Positions 14,773-24,433 of a stretch of 61,098 nt of DNA are shown in pieces. The stretch is taken from assembly GCA_014382705.1 (NCBI GenBank), contig JACNJE010000110.1:1-61098 (forward strand), written 5' to 3'. The notes beneath the pieces were generated by a model, which was not told the origin of the DNA, ran no database searches, and saw nothing but the letters and a program-made list of their open reading frames with translations. A program made the position numbers and the translations under genes. The stretch's first letter is position 1. Each line of letters starts with the position of its first letter. The DNA is from Verrucomicrobiota bacterium (lineage in GTDB: Bacteria > Verrucomicrobiota > Verrucomicrobiia > Limisphaerales > UBA1096).

Positions 14773-16691
14773 TATAACCAAAACACGAGTATGCCGAGCG
14801 CGACGGCACCGAGCGCGATGAGGCGGAGGTAGCCGGGGAGAAAGCCGTTTTGAGGGCGGGTCACGGCGTGGCCAGCCGAGCGCAGCCGGTTGCACATGCC
14901 GTCGAAGGCCAGCGTGTCGATCAATTTGCGGTCGCCGCCGACGGCGAAGGCGTTGCCAATTCTGTCCGCCAGCAGTACCGCCAAGTCGCGTATGAAGAGC
15001 AGCAGCTCATTGAGTTGTTCCGCGATGACGATGGCCAACGCCCACAGTCGGCCCACCGTGGCGGCGTACAGTTCGTCGAACCACAGCTTGCGCACGAGCG
15101 GCGTGACGGCGAGCGGATCAGCCGCTTGGCCAAGCGCGCGGCCTCGGTAAATCAGCCAGCCAAGCGCGATGCCACCGAGTGCGACGGCGATGCTGACGGC
15201 GAGGACGATGGTTGTGTGCTCGTAATCAAGGTGCGGGAGTTTGTCCAAAATTGTGCCTTTGGCCAAGCCGCCGAGGCCAAGCGCGAAGAGGGCGAGGATG
15301 ACGAGCGGCACCGTCATGATGCGCGGGCTTTCGTGCGGCGTGTGCTCGCCGCGATGTACGCCGGGGAATACATAAAGGCATTGACGCGTCATGTAGAGCG
15401 CCGTCAGCAGCGAGGCGGCGGCGGCGATCCAAAAGACCGGTTGATTCGTGGCCCAAGCGCCGGCGAGGATTTCGTCCTTGCTGAAAAAACCGCTCGTGAA
15501 TGGGAACGCCACCAGCGCGAGCGTGCCGCAAAGGTAGGCGATCGTGGTCACCGGCATCGGCTTGGCCAAGCCGCCCATTTTGCGGATGTCCTGTTCTTCG
15601 TGGCAGCCGTGGATGATCGAGCCCGCGCCGAGGAAAAGCAGCGCCTTGAAAAAGGCGTGGGTCAACAAATGAAACATTCCCACCGACACGCCGCCGACGC
15701 CGAGGCCGACCATCATCAGGCCAAGCTGGCTGACCGTCGAGTAGGCGAGGATGCGCTTGAGGTCGTATTGGCCAAGCGCGATGAACGCGGCAACGAGCGC
15801 GGTGATCGCCCCGACCCAAGCCACCACCGGCAGCGTGCCGCCGACTTCAAACAGCGGAAACGTTCGCGCCACGAGAAACACGCCGGCCGCGACCATTGTC
15901 GCGGCGTGGATGAGCGCGCTGACCGGCGTCGGGCCTTCCATCGCGTCCGGCAGCCACACGTGCAACGGCAACTGGCCGGATTTGCCCACTGCGCCCATGA
16001 ACAGCAGCAGACTGATCACCGCTGCGACGCTGATGCCGAATACGGTGCCAGTGAGATCCTGCTGCAACATACCGCTTCCTGCTTCATTGTAGAGCGTCAG
16101 CGTGCCGGTGGTCTTGAACGCCAGCAGAATGCCGATGAGAAAACCGATGTCGCCGATGCGCGTGACGATGAATGCTTTTTTGCCGGCGGCGGCGGCTTCC
16201 GGTTTGTGATTCCAAAAACTGATGAGCAGATACGACGCGACGCCGACAATTTCCCAGCACATGAACAGCAGCAACAGGCTGTTGGCCAACACGAGGCCAA
16301 GCATCCCGGCGGCAAACAGCGACAGGTAACAGAAAAACCGCGCCATGCGCTGGTCGTCTTTCATGTAGCCGGCGGAGTAGATGAAAATGAGCAGGCCGAT
16401 GAAAGTGACCATCGCCGCCATGACGCCGGTGAGGGGATCGAGCACGAAATCAAACGAAATGGACGTTTCACCGACAGTGAGCCAAGGGATGTCGTTCGTA
16501 TATCGCTGCGCCTCAGACATGCCCCAAGATTCGATCAGGGCTGCGATCGCCAAGCCGCACGAGCCAAGCATCGCGACGATGGCCACGGCAGCGGCGCGGC
16601 GGCCGTTCTGCAGCCCGCACGTCAGGGTGGCGGCCAACAGCGGCAGCAGCGGAATGAGGGTTAGAATGAGGGTCAAGGTCGTGGTGCTCAT
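14772..16691 (-). CDS. nuoL: NADH-quinone oxidoreductase subunit L with extended lateral helix region (operon 1)
   Basis: Distal antiporter subunit of complex I, 639 aa. The core motifs are present: WEIVGVASYLLISFW (TM5 Glu), GKSGQLPLHVWLPDAMEGP (TM7 Lys) and KRILAYSTVSQLG. The C-terminal part that forms the lateral helix, from WFDELY to the last membrane segment, is about 89 residues. The equivalent in the operon 2 NuoL is about 63. This roughly 26-residue extension coincides with the extra NuoM gene next to it. Palindrome sites at 15126, 15259, 15562, 15768 and 16282. Confidence 0.94.
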   Translation of the reverse strand: MSTTTLTLILTLIPLLPLLAATLTCGLQNGRRAAAVAIVAMLGSCGLAIAALIESWGMSEAQRYTNDIPWLTVGETSISFDFVLDPLTGVMAAMVTFIGLLIFIYSAGYMKDDQRMARFFCYLSLFAAGMLGLVLANSLLLLFMCWEIVGVASYLLISFWNHKPEAAAAGKKAFIVTRIGDIGFLIGILLAFKTTGTLTLYNEAGSGMLQQDLTGTVFGISVAAVISLLLFMGAVGKSGQLPLHVWLPDAMEGPTPVSALIHAATMVAAGVFLVARTFPLFEVGGTLPVVAWVGAITALVAAFIALGQYDLKRILAYSTVSQLGLMMVGLGVGGVSVGMFHLLTHAFFKALLFLGAGSIIHGCHEEQDIRKMGGLAKPMPVTTIAYLCGTLALVAFPFTSGFFSKDEILAGAWATNQPVFWIAAAASLLTALYMTRQCLYVFPGVHRGEHTPHESPRIMTVPLVILALFALGLGGLAKGTILDKLPHLDYEHTTIVLAVSIAVALGGIALGWLIYRGRALGQAADPLAVTPLVRKLWFDELYAATVGRLWALAIVIAEQLNELLLFIRDLAVLLADRIGNAFAVGGDRKLIDTLAFDGMCNRLRSAGHAVTRPQNGFLPGYLRLIALGAVALGILVFWL

Positions 16692-16999
16692 TCTTCCCTT
16701 AACGTGTCCATGGACTCCAAGTCCACGGTTTTGAAATGCCGGTAAACCGCAATCACCAACGCCAGGCCGACGGCCACCTCAGCAGCAGCCACGGCGATCG
16801 CGAACAGCGTGAACAACGGCCCGTGCAGCAGCGCGGGGTTTTCGCTGTAGCGCCAAAAGGCGATGAAGTTGAGGTTGGCGGCGTTGAGCATAATCTCGAC
16901 GGAAAACAGCACGACGATGGCGTTGCGGCGCGTAAACACACCTATCAACCCAACGCAAAAAAGCACCGCCGCCAAAATGAGGTAATGGTGCAGGGTCAT
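16688..16999 (-). CDS. nuoK: NADH-quinone oxidoreductase subunit K (operon 1)
   Basis: Small membrane subunit of complex I, 103 aa, with three hydrophobic segments. The conserved glutamates are visible in LFSVEIMLNAANLNF (TM2) and [11 protein letters not shown] (TM3). The ATG at 16999 overlaps the nuoJ stop in an ATGA arrangement, and its own stop overlaps the nuoL start by four bases. Longer in-frame starts lie inside nuoJ and are rejected. Confidence 0.94.
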   Translation of the reverse strand: MTLHHYLILAAVLFCVGLIGVFTRRNAIVVLFSVEIMLNAANLNFIAFWRYSENPALLHGPLFTLFAIAVAAAEVAVGLALVIAVYRHFKTVDLESMDTLREE

Positions 17000-17517
17000 T
17001 CCGGTGAATCCTCCTCTTTTGGCATGCGAACGCCCTGTGCTGCGGTGACTGCACCGATGAGCGCCGCGGTGAGCAGCAACGCCAGCACCTCCAGTGTCAC
17101 CACGTAAGGGTGCATCAATTTCTCCCCCAGTTCTTTCACCGAAGGCTCGATCGCTCGCGCGTGCTCCGGCGACGGGAATTGCTGAATGGGTGGCAGCAAT
17201 AAAACAACAAAAACGGCAACGGCGGCGACGAGCCCCCAAAACCATCCGCGCGAAGTCATCCGCCGGCCGTCGTCGCCGGCCACCCGCTCGGTGAGCATGA
17301 TCGCGAACAGCAGCAGAATCCCCACCGCGCCGATATACACGAGGATTTGCGCTGCCGCGATGAACTCTGCCAGCAGCAGCAGGAACAAGCCCGCCAGCCC
17401 CGCGAAAAAAACCATCAGCGCGAACACGCCATGAATGAGGTTGCGTTTACGCACCGCGACCAGCGCGCCAAGCACGGCGATGGCGGACAACATCCAAAAT
17501 GCGATTTCCTCGTTCAT
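16996..17517 (-). CDS. nuoJ: NADH-quinone oxidoreductase subunit J (operon 1)
   Basis: Membrane subunit of complex I, 173 aa, with five hydrophobic segments. The sequence FIAAAQILVYIGAVGILLLF carries the conserved TM3 region, which forms the pi-bulge in known structures. A soluble stretch (EHARAIEPSVKELGEKL) sits before the last segment, as is usual. The start overlaps the nuoH stop by four bases and the stop overlaps the nuoK start. Confidence 0.93.
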   Translation of the reverse strand: MNEEIAFWMLSAIAVLGALVAVRKRNLIHGVFALMVFFAGLAGLFLLLLAEFIAAAQILVYIGAVGILLLFAIMLTERVAGDDGRRMTSRGWFWGLVAAVAVFVVLLLPPIQQFPSPEHARAIEPSVKELGEKLMHPYVVTLEVLALLLTAALIGAVTAAQGVRMPKEEDSPE

Positions 17518-18674
17518 TCAGCGTACTTGTAGTCGCGCGGGCGTACATTCGGGCGGTTCAGTTGATTCAGCCCCTTAGCGGCCATGTACAAAATCCCGAG
17601 ACTCACCACCCACACGGCAACCTTGGAGACAATGTTTTCTTGTGGGATGAAATGTGCAAAGCCCGCGACGAGGATATTCAAAATGGAAAGCGGCAGCAGG
17701 AATTTCCACGCAAAGCCCATGAGTTGATCGACACGGAGGCGGGGCAGGGTACCGCGCAGCCAGATCATAACGGCGATGAGGGCAAAAATTTTCGCGATGA
17801 ACCACATGGCCGACAGCCACGGCAGGGTGGCTATGCCGGGGCCTGCGCCACCGCCGAGGAAGAGGGTGACCGCCAGGCCGCTGATGGCGAACATGGCGAT
17901 GTATTCGCCGAGGAAAAAGAGTGCGAACTTGAAGCCGCTGTACTCGGTGAAGTAGCCGGCGATGATTTCGCTCTCGGCCTCAGGGAGGTCGAACGGCGAG
18001 CGGTTGGTTTCCGCGAGGGAGGCGATAAAAAAAATGACAAATGCCGCGAGACCCCACGGGGTGAACACAAACCAATTCCAGCCGGCTTGTGCATTGGCGA
18101 TTTCGGCTGCGTTAAGGCTGCCGACCATCATCACCACGACGACGGCGGACAAGACCAGCGGGATTTCGTAGCTGACCATCTGCGCGATGGCGCGCATGCC
18201 GCCGAGCAGCGAGTATTTGTTGCGCGACGCCCAGCCGGCCATGAAGATGGCGAGCGTGTTGAGGCCGGTGATGGCGAAAAAGAAAATGACCGCGCCATCG
18301 AGCAGAAACGCCTGAACGGGCAGAAGGGACTCTGTCCATGGGAACTCGATCGGCAGAAAGCACAGCACGAGCATCGCGGGGATGAGCGCGAGGATTGGGG
18401 CGAGCAGGTGGAACAGGCGGTCGGCATCGCGCGGGACGATGTTTTCCTTGAAGAGCATCTTGATGCCATCCGCCAGCGGCTGGCCCAGGCCAAAGAGGCT
18501 AAAGCGGCCGCCGTAGCGCGTGAGGGGAACGCCCACCTTGTTTGGGCCGATCCGGTTCTGGATGCGTGCGAGAGCCTTGCGCTCCAGCCAGGTGGTGAAG
18601 GCAAAGAGCGTTGGAAAAATTACCATCAACGGCACGGTGGCGATGAGGATATCGCGGACAAGGTCGGGGCTCAT
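17514..18674 (-). CDS. nuoH: NADH-quinone oxidoreductase subunit H (operon 1)
   Basis: Membrane subunit that joins the arms of complex I and forms the quinone entry site, 386 aa. Signatures are WLERKALARIQNRIGPNKVG near the N-terminus, GLGQPLADG and EAESEIIAGYFTEYSG. GLGQPLADG is encoded here with CTG GGC CAG. The operon 2 copy uses CTT GGC CAA, which makes the palindrome. It overlaps nuoI and nuoJ by four bases each. Confidence 0.95.
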   Translation of the reverse strand: MSPDLVRDILIATVPLMVIFPTLFAFTTWLERKALARIQNRIGPNKVGVPLTRYGGRFSLFGLGQPLADGIKMLFKENIVPRDADRLFHLLAPILALIPAMLVLCFLPIEFPWTESLLPVQAFLLDGAVIFFFAITGLNTLAIFMAGWASRNKYSLLGGMRAIAQMVSYEIPLVLSAVVVVMMVGSLNAAEIANAQAGWNWFVFTPWGLAAFVIFFIASLAETNRSPFDLPEAESEIIAGYFTEYSGFKFALFFLGEYIAMFAISGLAVTLFLGGGAGPGIATLPWLSAMWFIAKIFALIAVMIWLRGTLPRLRVDQLMGFAWKFLLPLSILNILVAGFAHFIPQENIVSKVAVWVVSLGILYMAAKGLNQLNRPNVRPRDYKYAE

Positions 18675-19372
18675 TGGGTATCCTCCTGTTTTTTGTCATC
18701 GGCCTCGGCCTCGGCTTTTGCTTTTTCCTCGGCCTTTTTCCTGGCGGCCTCGGCGGCGGCTTTTTTCTTGGCCTCCTTGGCGGCTTTCTCCTCGGCCATG
18801 CGCCGATCCCGCGCGGCCGCCTCCTCGGGATGGATCTTGTGATAGTAGCCGTTGCTCTTCAGCAAATCGTCACGGCGCAGCAACAGGCCGCCGAAGCGGT
18901 TGGACGTGCTCAGCTCGAACTGGCTGTTCATCACGATGGCGTCGAACGGGCACACCTCCACGCAGATTTGGCAGCTCATGCAGACCGACACGTCGATGTC
19001 AAATTTGGCTGGGTAAAACTGGGCCTTGTTCCCGCCGCGTTCCATTTTCTCCGTGCTCTTCTCGATGTAAATACACTGGGGCGGACATTCGCGCTCGCAG
19101 ATCTGGCAGGCGACACACCGGATGGTGTCCATCGCTTCACCCTCGTCATGCAGCAGCATCGGAAAGTTGCGGCTGTACTGGCTCACCGTGGTGGTGTCTC
19201 GAAGCTGTTCGCCTTCCTCCTTCGGGTATTCCCCCGCGTGTTGGGGGAGGGAGTCGCCGGCGCGCCATGCATAATCATTCGTGGTGAGACGGTCCCGGTC
19301 AAAATAGGAACCCACGAAATTCCGCAGCGTCACCGCCATGCCCTTCAAAATGCCACCGCCGAGCAGGCTCAT
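18671..19372 (-). CDS. nuoI: NADH-quinone oxidoreductase subunit I with charged C-terminal tail (operon 1)
   Basis: Ferredoxin-like subunit carrying two 4Fe-4S clusters (N6a, N6b) on the peripheral arm. The cysteine motifs are [13 protein letters not shown] and [13 protein letters not shown]. After the usual fold, about 50-60 C-terminal residues are made almost only of Ala, Lys and Glu, with DDKKQEDTQ at the end, which predicts a long charged helix. The operon 2 NuoI lacks this tail. The ATG at 19372 overlaps the nuoD stop (ATGA); longer ORF starts lie in nuoD. Confidence 0.93.
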   Translation of the reverse strand: MSLLGGGILKGMAVTLRNFVGSYFDRDRLTTNDYAWRAGDSLPQHAGEYPKEEGEQLRDTTTVSQYSRNFPMLLHDEGEAMDTIRCVACQICERECPPQCIYIEKSTEKMERGGNKAQFYPAKFDIDVSVCMSCQICVEVCPFDAIVMNSQFELSTSNRFGGLLLRRDDLLKSNGYYHKIHPEEAAARDRRMAEEKAAKEAKKKAAAEAARKKAEEKAKAEAEADDKKQEDTQ

Positions 19373-20526
19373 CGGTCCACCTCCCCCAGCACGATGTCGA
19401 TGCTCCCGAGAATGATGACGGCATCGGCCACCTTTTGGCCGAGGCACATGTCGCGCAGCACAGTCAGATTAATGAGTGACGGCGGACGCACCCGATACCG
19501 GTACGGTTTCGGCGTGCCATCGGCGATCAGATAAAATCCAAGCTCCCCCTTCGGCGCCTCGACACGCCCGTAAACCTCCGCTGGTTTCGGCTTGAAGACC
19601 TTGGGGGCGTTTCCCAGCACGGGGCCGTGTTCAATCCCGTCCAAGGCCTGCTTGAGTATGCCGATGCTTTCCCGCATCTCCAGCATCCGCACTATGAACC
19701 GATCGTAACAGTCGCCCACATCGCCGTCCGAGTACGGCACGCGAAACTGGAACCGATCATAGATGCCGTACCGATCCACCTTCCGAAGGTCGTAGCGCTC
19801 GCCGCTGGCGCGGAGCATCGGGCCGGTGATGCCGGCGCTGATGGCCAAGTCGCGGGAGAGATTGCCCACGCCCTGTGTGCGGCTGAGGATGATTTCGTTT
19901 TCGCAAAGCAACTTCTCGTACTCGTCGAGAAAAACCGGGAAGCGGTCGACCACCTCCCGGGCACGGTCGAGCCACCCTTCGGGTACATCGTTGCGGAGGC
20001 CGCCGAAGCGGAAATAATTGCACATCATCCGCGCGCCGCTGGCTTGCTCGAACAGGTCCAGAATTTTTTCACGCTCGCGAAAGGCATACAGCAGCGGGGT
20101 GCCCAGCGCGCCGAGGTCGTTCACAAAAAAACCGACGAGCGAGAGGTGGTTCACCAGTCGCGTCAACTCCGCCATGATCACGCGCAAATACTCGGCGCGC
20201 TCCGGGACTTCAATTTCCACCAACTTTTCCGCGGCGAGCGCGTAGGCCCAGTTGTTGGTCATGCTGTTGAAGTAGTCGAGCCGGTCGGTGAACGGCATGC
20301 TGCCGAGGTAGCTCATGTTCTCGGCGAGCTTTTCGTGGTTGCGGTGCAGGTAGCCAAACACCGGCGAAAGATCCACAACCGTTTCGCCGTCGAGTTTCAC
20401 ATCCATCCGGAACACGCCGTGTGTGCTGGGATGATGCGGCCCCATCGAGACTTCCAGCAGGCCGGTGTCCAGTCCGTCCTGCTGGATCAATTCGTAGTTG
20501 GGTGCTGTCGCTGTGGCGCTGCTCAA
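19369..20526 (-). CDS. nuoD: NADH-quinone oxidoreductase subunit D (operon 1)
   Basis: The 49-kDa-type subunit lining the quinone site, related to the large subunit of NiFe hydrogenases. Signatures are [30 protein letters not shown] and the C-terminal [13 protein letters not shown]. The most economical start is TTG at 20526, overlapping the nuoC stop (TTGA), which gives 385 aa. The longer reading frame to 20736 is only antisense-like arginine-rich sequence inside nuoC. No nuoE, nuoF or nuoG follows it in this operon. Confidence 0.92.
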   Translation of the reverse strand: MSSATATAPNYELIQQDGLDTGLLEVSMGPHHPSTHGVFRMDVKLDGETVVDLSPVFGYLHRNHEKLAENMSYLGSMPFTDRLDYFNSMTNNWAYALAAEKLVEIEVPERAEYLRVIMAELTRLVNHLSLVGFFVNDLGALGTPLLYAFREREKILDLFEQASGARMMCNYFRFGGLRNDVPEGWLDRAREVVDRFPVFLDEYEKLLCENEIILSRTQGVGNLSRDLAISAGITGPMLRASGERYDLRKVDRYGIYDRFQFRVPYSDGDVGDCYDRFIVRMLEMRESIGILKQALDGIEHGPVLGNAPKVFKPKPAEVYGRVEAPKGELGFYLIADGTPKPYRYRVRPPSLINLTVLRDMCLGQKVADAVIILGSIDIVLGEVDR

Positions 20527-21086
20527 ACGATCACTTTCCCCCTCTGGTGCTTGTCCAGGATTTCGTCGTGCGGCGTCGGTTCCCACTCGTAGTCGAACGG
20601 CTCGGTGTAATCCTTCCGCATCGGGTGCCCCTCGAACTCGTCCCACATCAAGATGCGGCGCTGATCCGGATGCCCGGTGAAATCGACGCCAAACAGGTCG
20701 TACACCTCCCGTTCCTGCAGTTCGCAACTCCGCCACACCGGCGTGAGCGACTGTACCTGTGGGTGTTCACGACCGGTGCGTTGTTTCAGCACCAGCGGGC
20801 CGGTTTGTTTCCGCATGGAATAAAGGTGATACACGACGTCCATCCGGCCCGGTTCGGTTCGGGTCACGGTTTCCACCTTGCCATCCTCCCCGGTGACCTT
20901 CTCTTTCACCTCGCGCTCGAGGTAATCCACGCCGGTCACGTTGCTGCAATAATCGACCCCTTGGCCAAGCAGCCACTCGGCAAGCGCGCGCGCTTGGCCA
21001 AGCGGTGCAATGATCGCGCCGGCGGCCTCGTCCCATTCCGCTTCGGGGAACTGCTGCAACACGGGTTCGTGAGAACGTTCGCTCAC
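20523..21086 (-). CDS. nuoC: NADH-quinone oxidoreductase subunit C (operon 1)
   Basis: The 30-kDa-type subunit of the peripheral arm. The C-terminal signature [36 protein letters not shown] is clear from its short parts ERE..YD..G and HPMRKDY. The start is GTG 21086, overlapping the nuoB stop (GTGA); this gives 187 aa beginning VSERSHEPV. The longer frame to 21137 would lie within nuoB. Two palindrome sites (20961, 20994) lie 33 bases apart near the 5' end. Confidence 0.9.
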   Translation of the reverse strand: MSERSHEPVLQQFPEAEWDEAAGAIIAPLGQARALAEWLLGQGVDYCSNVTGVDYLEREVKEKVTGEDGKVETVTRTEPGRMDVVYHLYSMRKQTGPLVLKQRTGREHPQVQSLTPVWRSCELQEREVYDLFGVDFTGHPDQRRILMWDEFEGHPMRKDYTEPFDYEWEPTPHDEILDKHQRGKVIV

Positions 21087-21739
21087 GCCGTGGCTTCCTC
21101 CAGCGGTTGGGCGTTGGGATTGGCCGGGGGCTGCCATACCTCCGGGTTGTAGGGCGGCTCAAGGTCGGTTCCCGTGAATTCCGGCACCGGGTATTGTCGT
21201 CGCCCTGCCGTGAAGGCCGGATCCGACTGGATGTCCTGCGTGCGGATTTTCTCCTGCAAATAGTTCAGCGACTGCAGCACCGCCTCCGGCCGGGGGGGGC
21301 AGCCCGGCAGGTAAACGTCCACCGGGATGTAGCGGTCGATGCCCTTGAGCACGTTGTAGCCCTGCTTGAACGGCCCGCCGGAGATCGCGCAGGCGCCCAT
21401 CGCGATCACCCATTTCGGCTCCGGCATCTGGTTGTAAATCCGGACTACTTGCGGCGCCATTTTCTTGGTGACCGTGCCGGAGACGATCATCAGGTCGGCC
21501 TGGCGCGGGGTGGGGCGGAACACTTCCGACCCGAAGCGCGAGATGTCAAAACGGGATGTGGCCGACGCAATCATCTCGATTGCGCAACAGGCCAGACCGA
21601 AGGTCAGCGGCCAGACCGAGCCGCCGCGCGCCCAGTTGTAGAGGGTGTCGACCTTCGACACGATCACCCCGGCGCGCTCCAGTTCCGCGCGGGTCGTGTC
21701 GTCGAGATCGATGCCGGGGGATGTGTTTGGGGTTGTCAT
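21083..21739 (-). CDS. nuoB: NADH-quinone oxidoreductase subunit B (operon 1)
   Basis: Subunit carrying the terminal 4Fe-4S cluster N2, which reduces quinone. The ligands are the tandem cysteines in GLACCAIEM, then GACAISGG and LPGCPPRPE. The protein is 218 aa with a C-terminal extension (after IRTQD) rich in Pro and Asn that the operon 2 copy lacks. ATG 21739 overlaps the nuoA stop in an ATGA arrangement; an upstream in-frame GTG at 21745 is less likely. Confidence 0.94.
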   Translation of the reverse strand: MTTPNTSPGIDLDDTTRAELERAGVIVSKVDTLYNWARGGSVWPLTFGLACCAIEMIASATSRFDISRFGSEVFRPTPRQADLMIVSGTVTKKMAPQVVRIYNQMPEPKWVIAMGACAISGGPFKQGYNVLKGIDRYIPVDVYLPGCPPRPEAVLQSLNYLQEKIRTQDIQSDPAFTAGRRQYPVPEFTGTDLEPPYNPEVWQPPANPNAQPLEEATA

Positions 21740-22155
21740 TTCCACGTCAGCACGCCCTTGATCCAGAGATAAATCAAACTTTCAGCCAAGAGCAGAATGA
21801 ACACCCCCATGGCCAGGAACGCCCCGAACGACAGATCCGTGAAGGCCACCGCCCACGGGTAGAGGAACACCACCTCGATGTCGAAGATCACGAACGCCAG
21901 CGCGTACAGGTAGTACTGCACCTTGAACTGCACCCACGGGTCGCCCTTCGACTCCAGCCCGCACTCGAAGGCCGACTCCTTGATTTCCCCCGGTTTTTTC
22001 GGCGCAAGAATGGCCGAGAGCACCAACGGCGCACAGGCGAATCCCACCGCCAGCACCACCAGCAGCGCCACCAGCAGGGAGCCGGCACACGGTCCAGCGG
22101 CCGCACCGACCCGCCGCAAGACGTCGTTCACGCTCGAAAGCAACTCAGGCTGCAT
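21736..22155 (-). CDS. nuoA: NADH-quinone oxidoreductase subunit A, the only copy in the window
   Basis: Small membrane subunit of complex I, 139 aa, with three hydrophobic segments and the conserved acidic loop [20 protein letters not shown] (ECG motif). GAGGAG lies five bases before the ATG as a ribosome binding site. It is the first gene of operon 1. Operon 2 has no counterpart, so this gene may have to serve both complexes or a second copy lies elsewhere. Confidence 0.94.
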   Translation of the reverse strand: MQPELLSSVNDVLRRVGAAAGPCAGSLLVALLVVLAVGFACAPLVLSAILAPKKPGEIKESAFECGLESKGDPWVQFKVQYYLYALAFVIFDIEVVFLYPWAVAFTDLSFGAFLAMGVFILLLAESLIYLWIKGVLTWK

Positions 22156-22280
22156 GATGCTCCTCGTCGATCCAGTCTCCCCCCTCCCGGCTTGGCTAAG
22201 ATCGTTCGCCTCTTGTTGGGCGCAGATAATTCGGTTTCAATGGCGGAAGTCAAGACTCTCTTTGGCGAGGTGGGAGGATT

Positions 22281-22304
22281 CGCTTGGCCAGGCGCTTGGC
22301 CAGG
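22281..22304. repeat. Tandem dimer of degenerate palindrome units between nuoA and the SUMF1 gene
   Basis: Two identical 12-base units CGCTTGGCCAGG lie head to tail. Each has one change from the palindrome core (TTGGCCAG). A perfect 16-base copy, GCGCTTGGCCAAGCGC, follows at 22331-22346 inside the end of the SUMF1 gene. The rest of the 167-base gap carries only the nuoA ribosome binding site. Confidence 0.85.
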
Positions 22305-22322
22305 CGGCGTCCACCCGGGCGG

Positions 22323-23357
22323 TCACTCCGGCGCTTGGCCAAGCGCCGGCGCAAGAACCACGCGAAAGCCGGCCAGCACCCAGCGGTAGCCCGGTGCCTG
22401 CGGTTCGGCCCGGCATGCGGAGCGCAGGATGTAGTTCGGGCAGTAATACGCGCCACCGCGCAGTACCTTGAGAGTTGTATTCGAGGTTAGCTCCCGTCCT
22501 CCCGGGTAAGGTTTATACGTGTCGAGACACCACTCGAACAGGTTGCCGTGAATGTCGTACAGTCCCCACGGGTTGGGGGTCAGTTGACCGACTGGATCCG
22601 GGAAGCCGCCGCTGTTACCGGCCCACCAGCCATGCTGACTGAGATCCCCGATGTAATCGCCGTAACTATATGCCGTCTCGGTTCCGGCGCGGCAGGCGTA
22701 TTCCCACTCTGCCTCGGTTGGCAGGCGGTACACAAAGCCAAGCGGCAACGTGCCACTCTGTTGTTCAGCTTCTGTCAGTCGATCACAATAGTCGTTGGCC
22801 TCTTGCCAGGTGATCCGGTTCACCGGCAGGTTGGCTGTGTGAGAAGTGCTGCTCGGGTTGGATTGCATTAGTTTTTCGAACTGCTCCTGTGTCACCTCGT
22901 GTCGATCCATCCAGAACCCGTGCGGGATGGTCACCTCGTGCACCGGGCCTTCGTCCGGGTAACGCCCCGGCTCGTCCTCCGGGCTGCCCATATTGAATAC
23001 CCCCGGCGGAATCCAGATCATGTTCGGCGGCACGTCGATGTCCTGCCACGACAGACGGTAGAATGCCGAGCCGGTGATTCCGGACTGGATGGGGAGGGCG
23101 GCTTTCGCCTGTTTTTGGACGGGGAACGCGTGCACCGCCGCCCAATCGCCGCCCTTGGCCAGTCCCCCGGCCGCCTTCCAGATCACGGACACGCCGCGCT
23201 TGGGCAGGTTTGCGGCGGAAAGTTTGAAGGCGTCGCCCGCCGTCGCAGGGTGCAACTCAACCGTGGGCTGCCCGGGCAATCCCGGTGCAGTCCAAGCCAA
23301 GCCAAGCCACAGGCACAGCCGTGCGCCTGCACGGTAAAGCATCGGGGAAAACCTCAC
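22323..23357 (-). CDS. Secreted formylglycine-generating-enzyme (SUMF1) domain protein
   Basis: A 344-aa protein with an N-terminal signal sequence (hydrophobic stretch to about residue 29), a short spacer, then an FGE/SUMF1 domain from about residue 110. Motifs are FNMGSPEDEPGR, HEVTIPHGFWMDRHEVTQEQF, YRLPTEAEWEYACRAGT, WGLYDIHGNLFEWC and VLRGGAYYC. One cysteine is at the expected place, but the second active-site cysteine five residues later in catalytic FGEs is isoleucine by my alignment, so sulfatase-activating activity is doubtful. Many such bacterial proteins have other roles. The last residues (ALGQAPE) are encoded by a perfect 16-base palindrome. Confidence 0.85.
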   Translation of the reverse strand: MRFSPMLYRAGARLCLWLGLAWTAPGLPGQPTVELHPATAGDAFKLSAANLPKRGVSVIWKAAGGLAKGGDWAAVHAFPVQKQAKAALPIQSGITGSAFYRLSWQDIDVPPNMIWIPPGVFNMGSPEDEPGRYPDEGPVHEVTIPHGFWMDRHEVTQEQFEKLMQSNPSSTSHTANLPVNRITWQEANDYCDRLTEAEQQSGTLPLGFVYRLPTEAEWEYACRAGTETAYSYGDYIGDLSQHGWWAGNSGGFPDPVGQLTPNPWGLYDIHGNLFEWCLDTYKPYPGGRELTSNTTLKVLRGGAYYCPNYILRSACRAEPQAPGYRWVLAGFRVVLAPALGQAPE

Positions 23358-23435
23358 GTTCGCCCCAATATACGTGAACCTTGGCAGATGGTTTCAATTT
23401 TTTTGCCTGAAAAAAATGTCGCTTCGAAAACGAAA

Positions 23436-23474
23436 CCGGAGGGGCCAGGTTGAAGAAACCTGCAACCCCTCCGG
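23436..23474. terminator. Strong hairpin between SUMF1 and prepilin genes
   Basis: CCGGAGGGG (23436-23444) pairs with CCCCTCCGG (23466-23474), and an inner stem AGGTT/AACCT closes a small loop. It lies about 160 bases after the stop of the prepilin-like gene at 23638 (minus strand) and 80 bases before the SUMF1 start. No T-run follows, so it may be a terminator, a leader structure or a repeat. The rest of this 280-base gap shows nothing I recognise. Confidence 0.4.
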
Positions 23475-23637
23475 GGATAGTTCAGAGAATATAATGTTAG
23501 ATAAGTGTAGATACCCACGACAGCGCTTACATTCACACGCCGTGTGAGACGGGCGGGAGCATACAGCACTTTCCCCGCCCTGCAAGGACTTTTTTCACTG
23601 TGACCATTTTGTGACAAACAACCGGTTATGGCCCGGG

Positions 23638-24336
23638 TCAGAAATAGAGGTTGCCCATCATTTTCGGTCTATCGCGGAAGGTCGCGCCATGGATCCATTC
23701 CACGTGGCCATCGACAAATCCTTGGTTGGCCCCGTCCGGCTCGTCGCCCCGGTCGTTGTAATGGTTGACACCCCGCATCAGCAGGTTGGGATCGCCCGGC
23801 CGCCCCCACGAGCCTTGATGCCTCCGGTTCAGGTCGGCCCAGATGACCCTGTAATGTGGGTCATCCGTGGTCTTGAGCGCGAACACCGGTGTGCGTACCT
23901 GCTCCTGAAACAGTGACTTGTTATTGGAGTAGCGCTTCTCACCGGCAAAATAGAAGTAGCCCATCACCGAGTCGCGTCCGCCCGGCCAAGCCCAGAAATC
24001 GTCGCGGTTCCAGCTCCGGTTGGACGGGCAGTAGAACATCGGCCGCCGGATATGGTATTGGTTCGTCATCGTGTCGCGAAACCAGACTGAGTTCCAGTAC
24101 GGGTTGCCCGAGCCGCCGGGCGGGAACGTCCCGTCGTGGTCGCCGGCGTACATCGTCAGCGAGAGCAGCCATTGGTGGGTGTTGTTTTTGCAGGTGGTGC
24201 GGTGTGCCTGCTCCTTGGCCCGCGCCAGCGCCGGCAGCAGCAGGCTGGCGAGAATGGCGATGATGGCGATCACCACCAGCAACTCGATCAGGGTGAAGCC
24301 AACCCGGCGGCGGTTCTTTGGGTGAAACACGTTCAT
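23638..24336 (-). CDS. Prepilin-type N-terminal cleavage/methylation domain protein
   Basis: A 232-aa protein with the class III signal peptide of type IV pilins and pseudopilins: a short basic leader, then [18 protein letters not shown] at about residue 13. Processing would be by a PilD-type peptidase after the glycine. The C-terminal domain has [14 protein letters not shown], the H-x9-DG type motif of planctomycete and verrucomicrobial pseudopilin-like families. The surface role of these large families is not settled. Two similar genes lie at 26591 and 27761. Confidence 0.88.
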   Translation of the reverse strand: MNVFHPKNRRRVGFTLIELLVVIAIIAILASLLLPALARAKEQAHRTTCKNNTHQWLLSLTMYAGDHDGTFPPGGSGNPYWNSVWFRDTMTNQYHIRRPMFYCPSNRSWNRDDFWAWPGGRDSVMGYFYFAGEKRYSNNKSLFQEQVRTPVFALKTTDDPHYRVIWADLNRRHQGSWGRPGDPNLLMRGVNHYNDRGDEPDGANQGFVDGHVEWIHGATFRDRPKMMGNLYF

Positions 24337-24433
24337 TGGAACGGGACGCGCAGTCTGAAAACGGAACGATTTGATGGCAAGCCGTCAATCGAGCGACGGA
24401 ACGATGCTTCATCTGACCAACCGATGCGTGAAC

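Noticed and set aside
18479-18495. NuoH segment GLGQPL in operon 1 as a palindrome site
   Set aside because: It is spelled CTGGGCCAG, not TTGGCCAA; used only as a contrast with the operon 2 copy.
22323-23357. Active sulfatase-maturing formylglycine-generating enzyme
   Set aside because: The second active-site cysteine is missing by my alignment and no sulfatase gene is nearby; only the domain family is stated.
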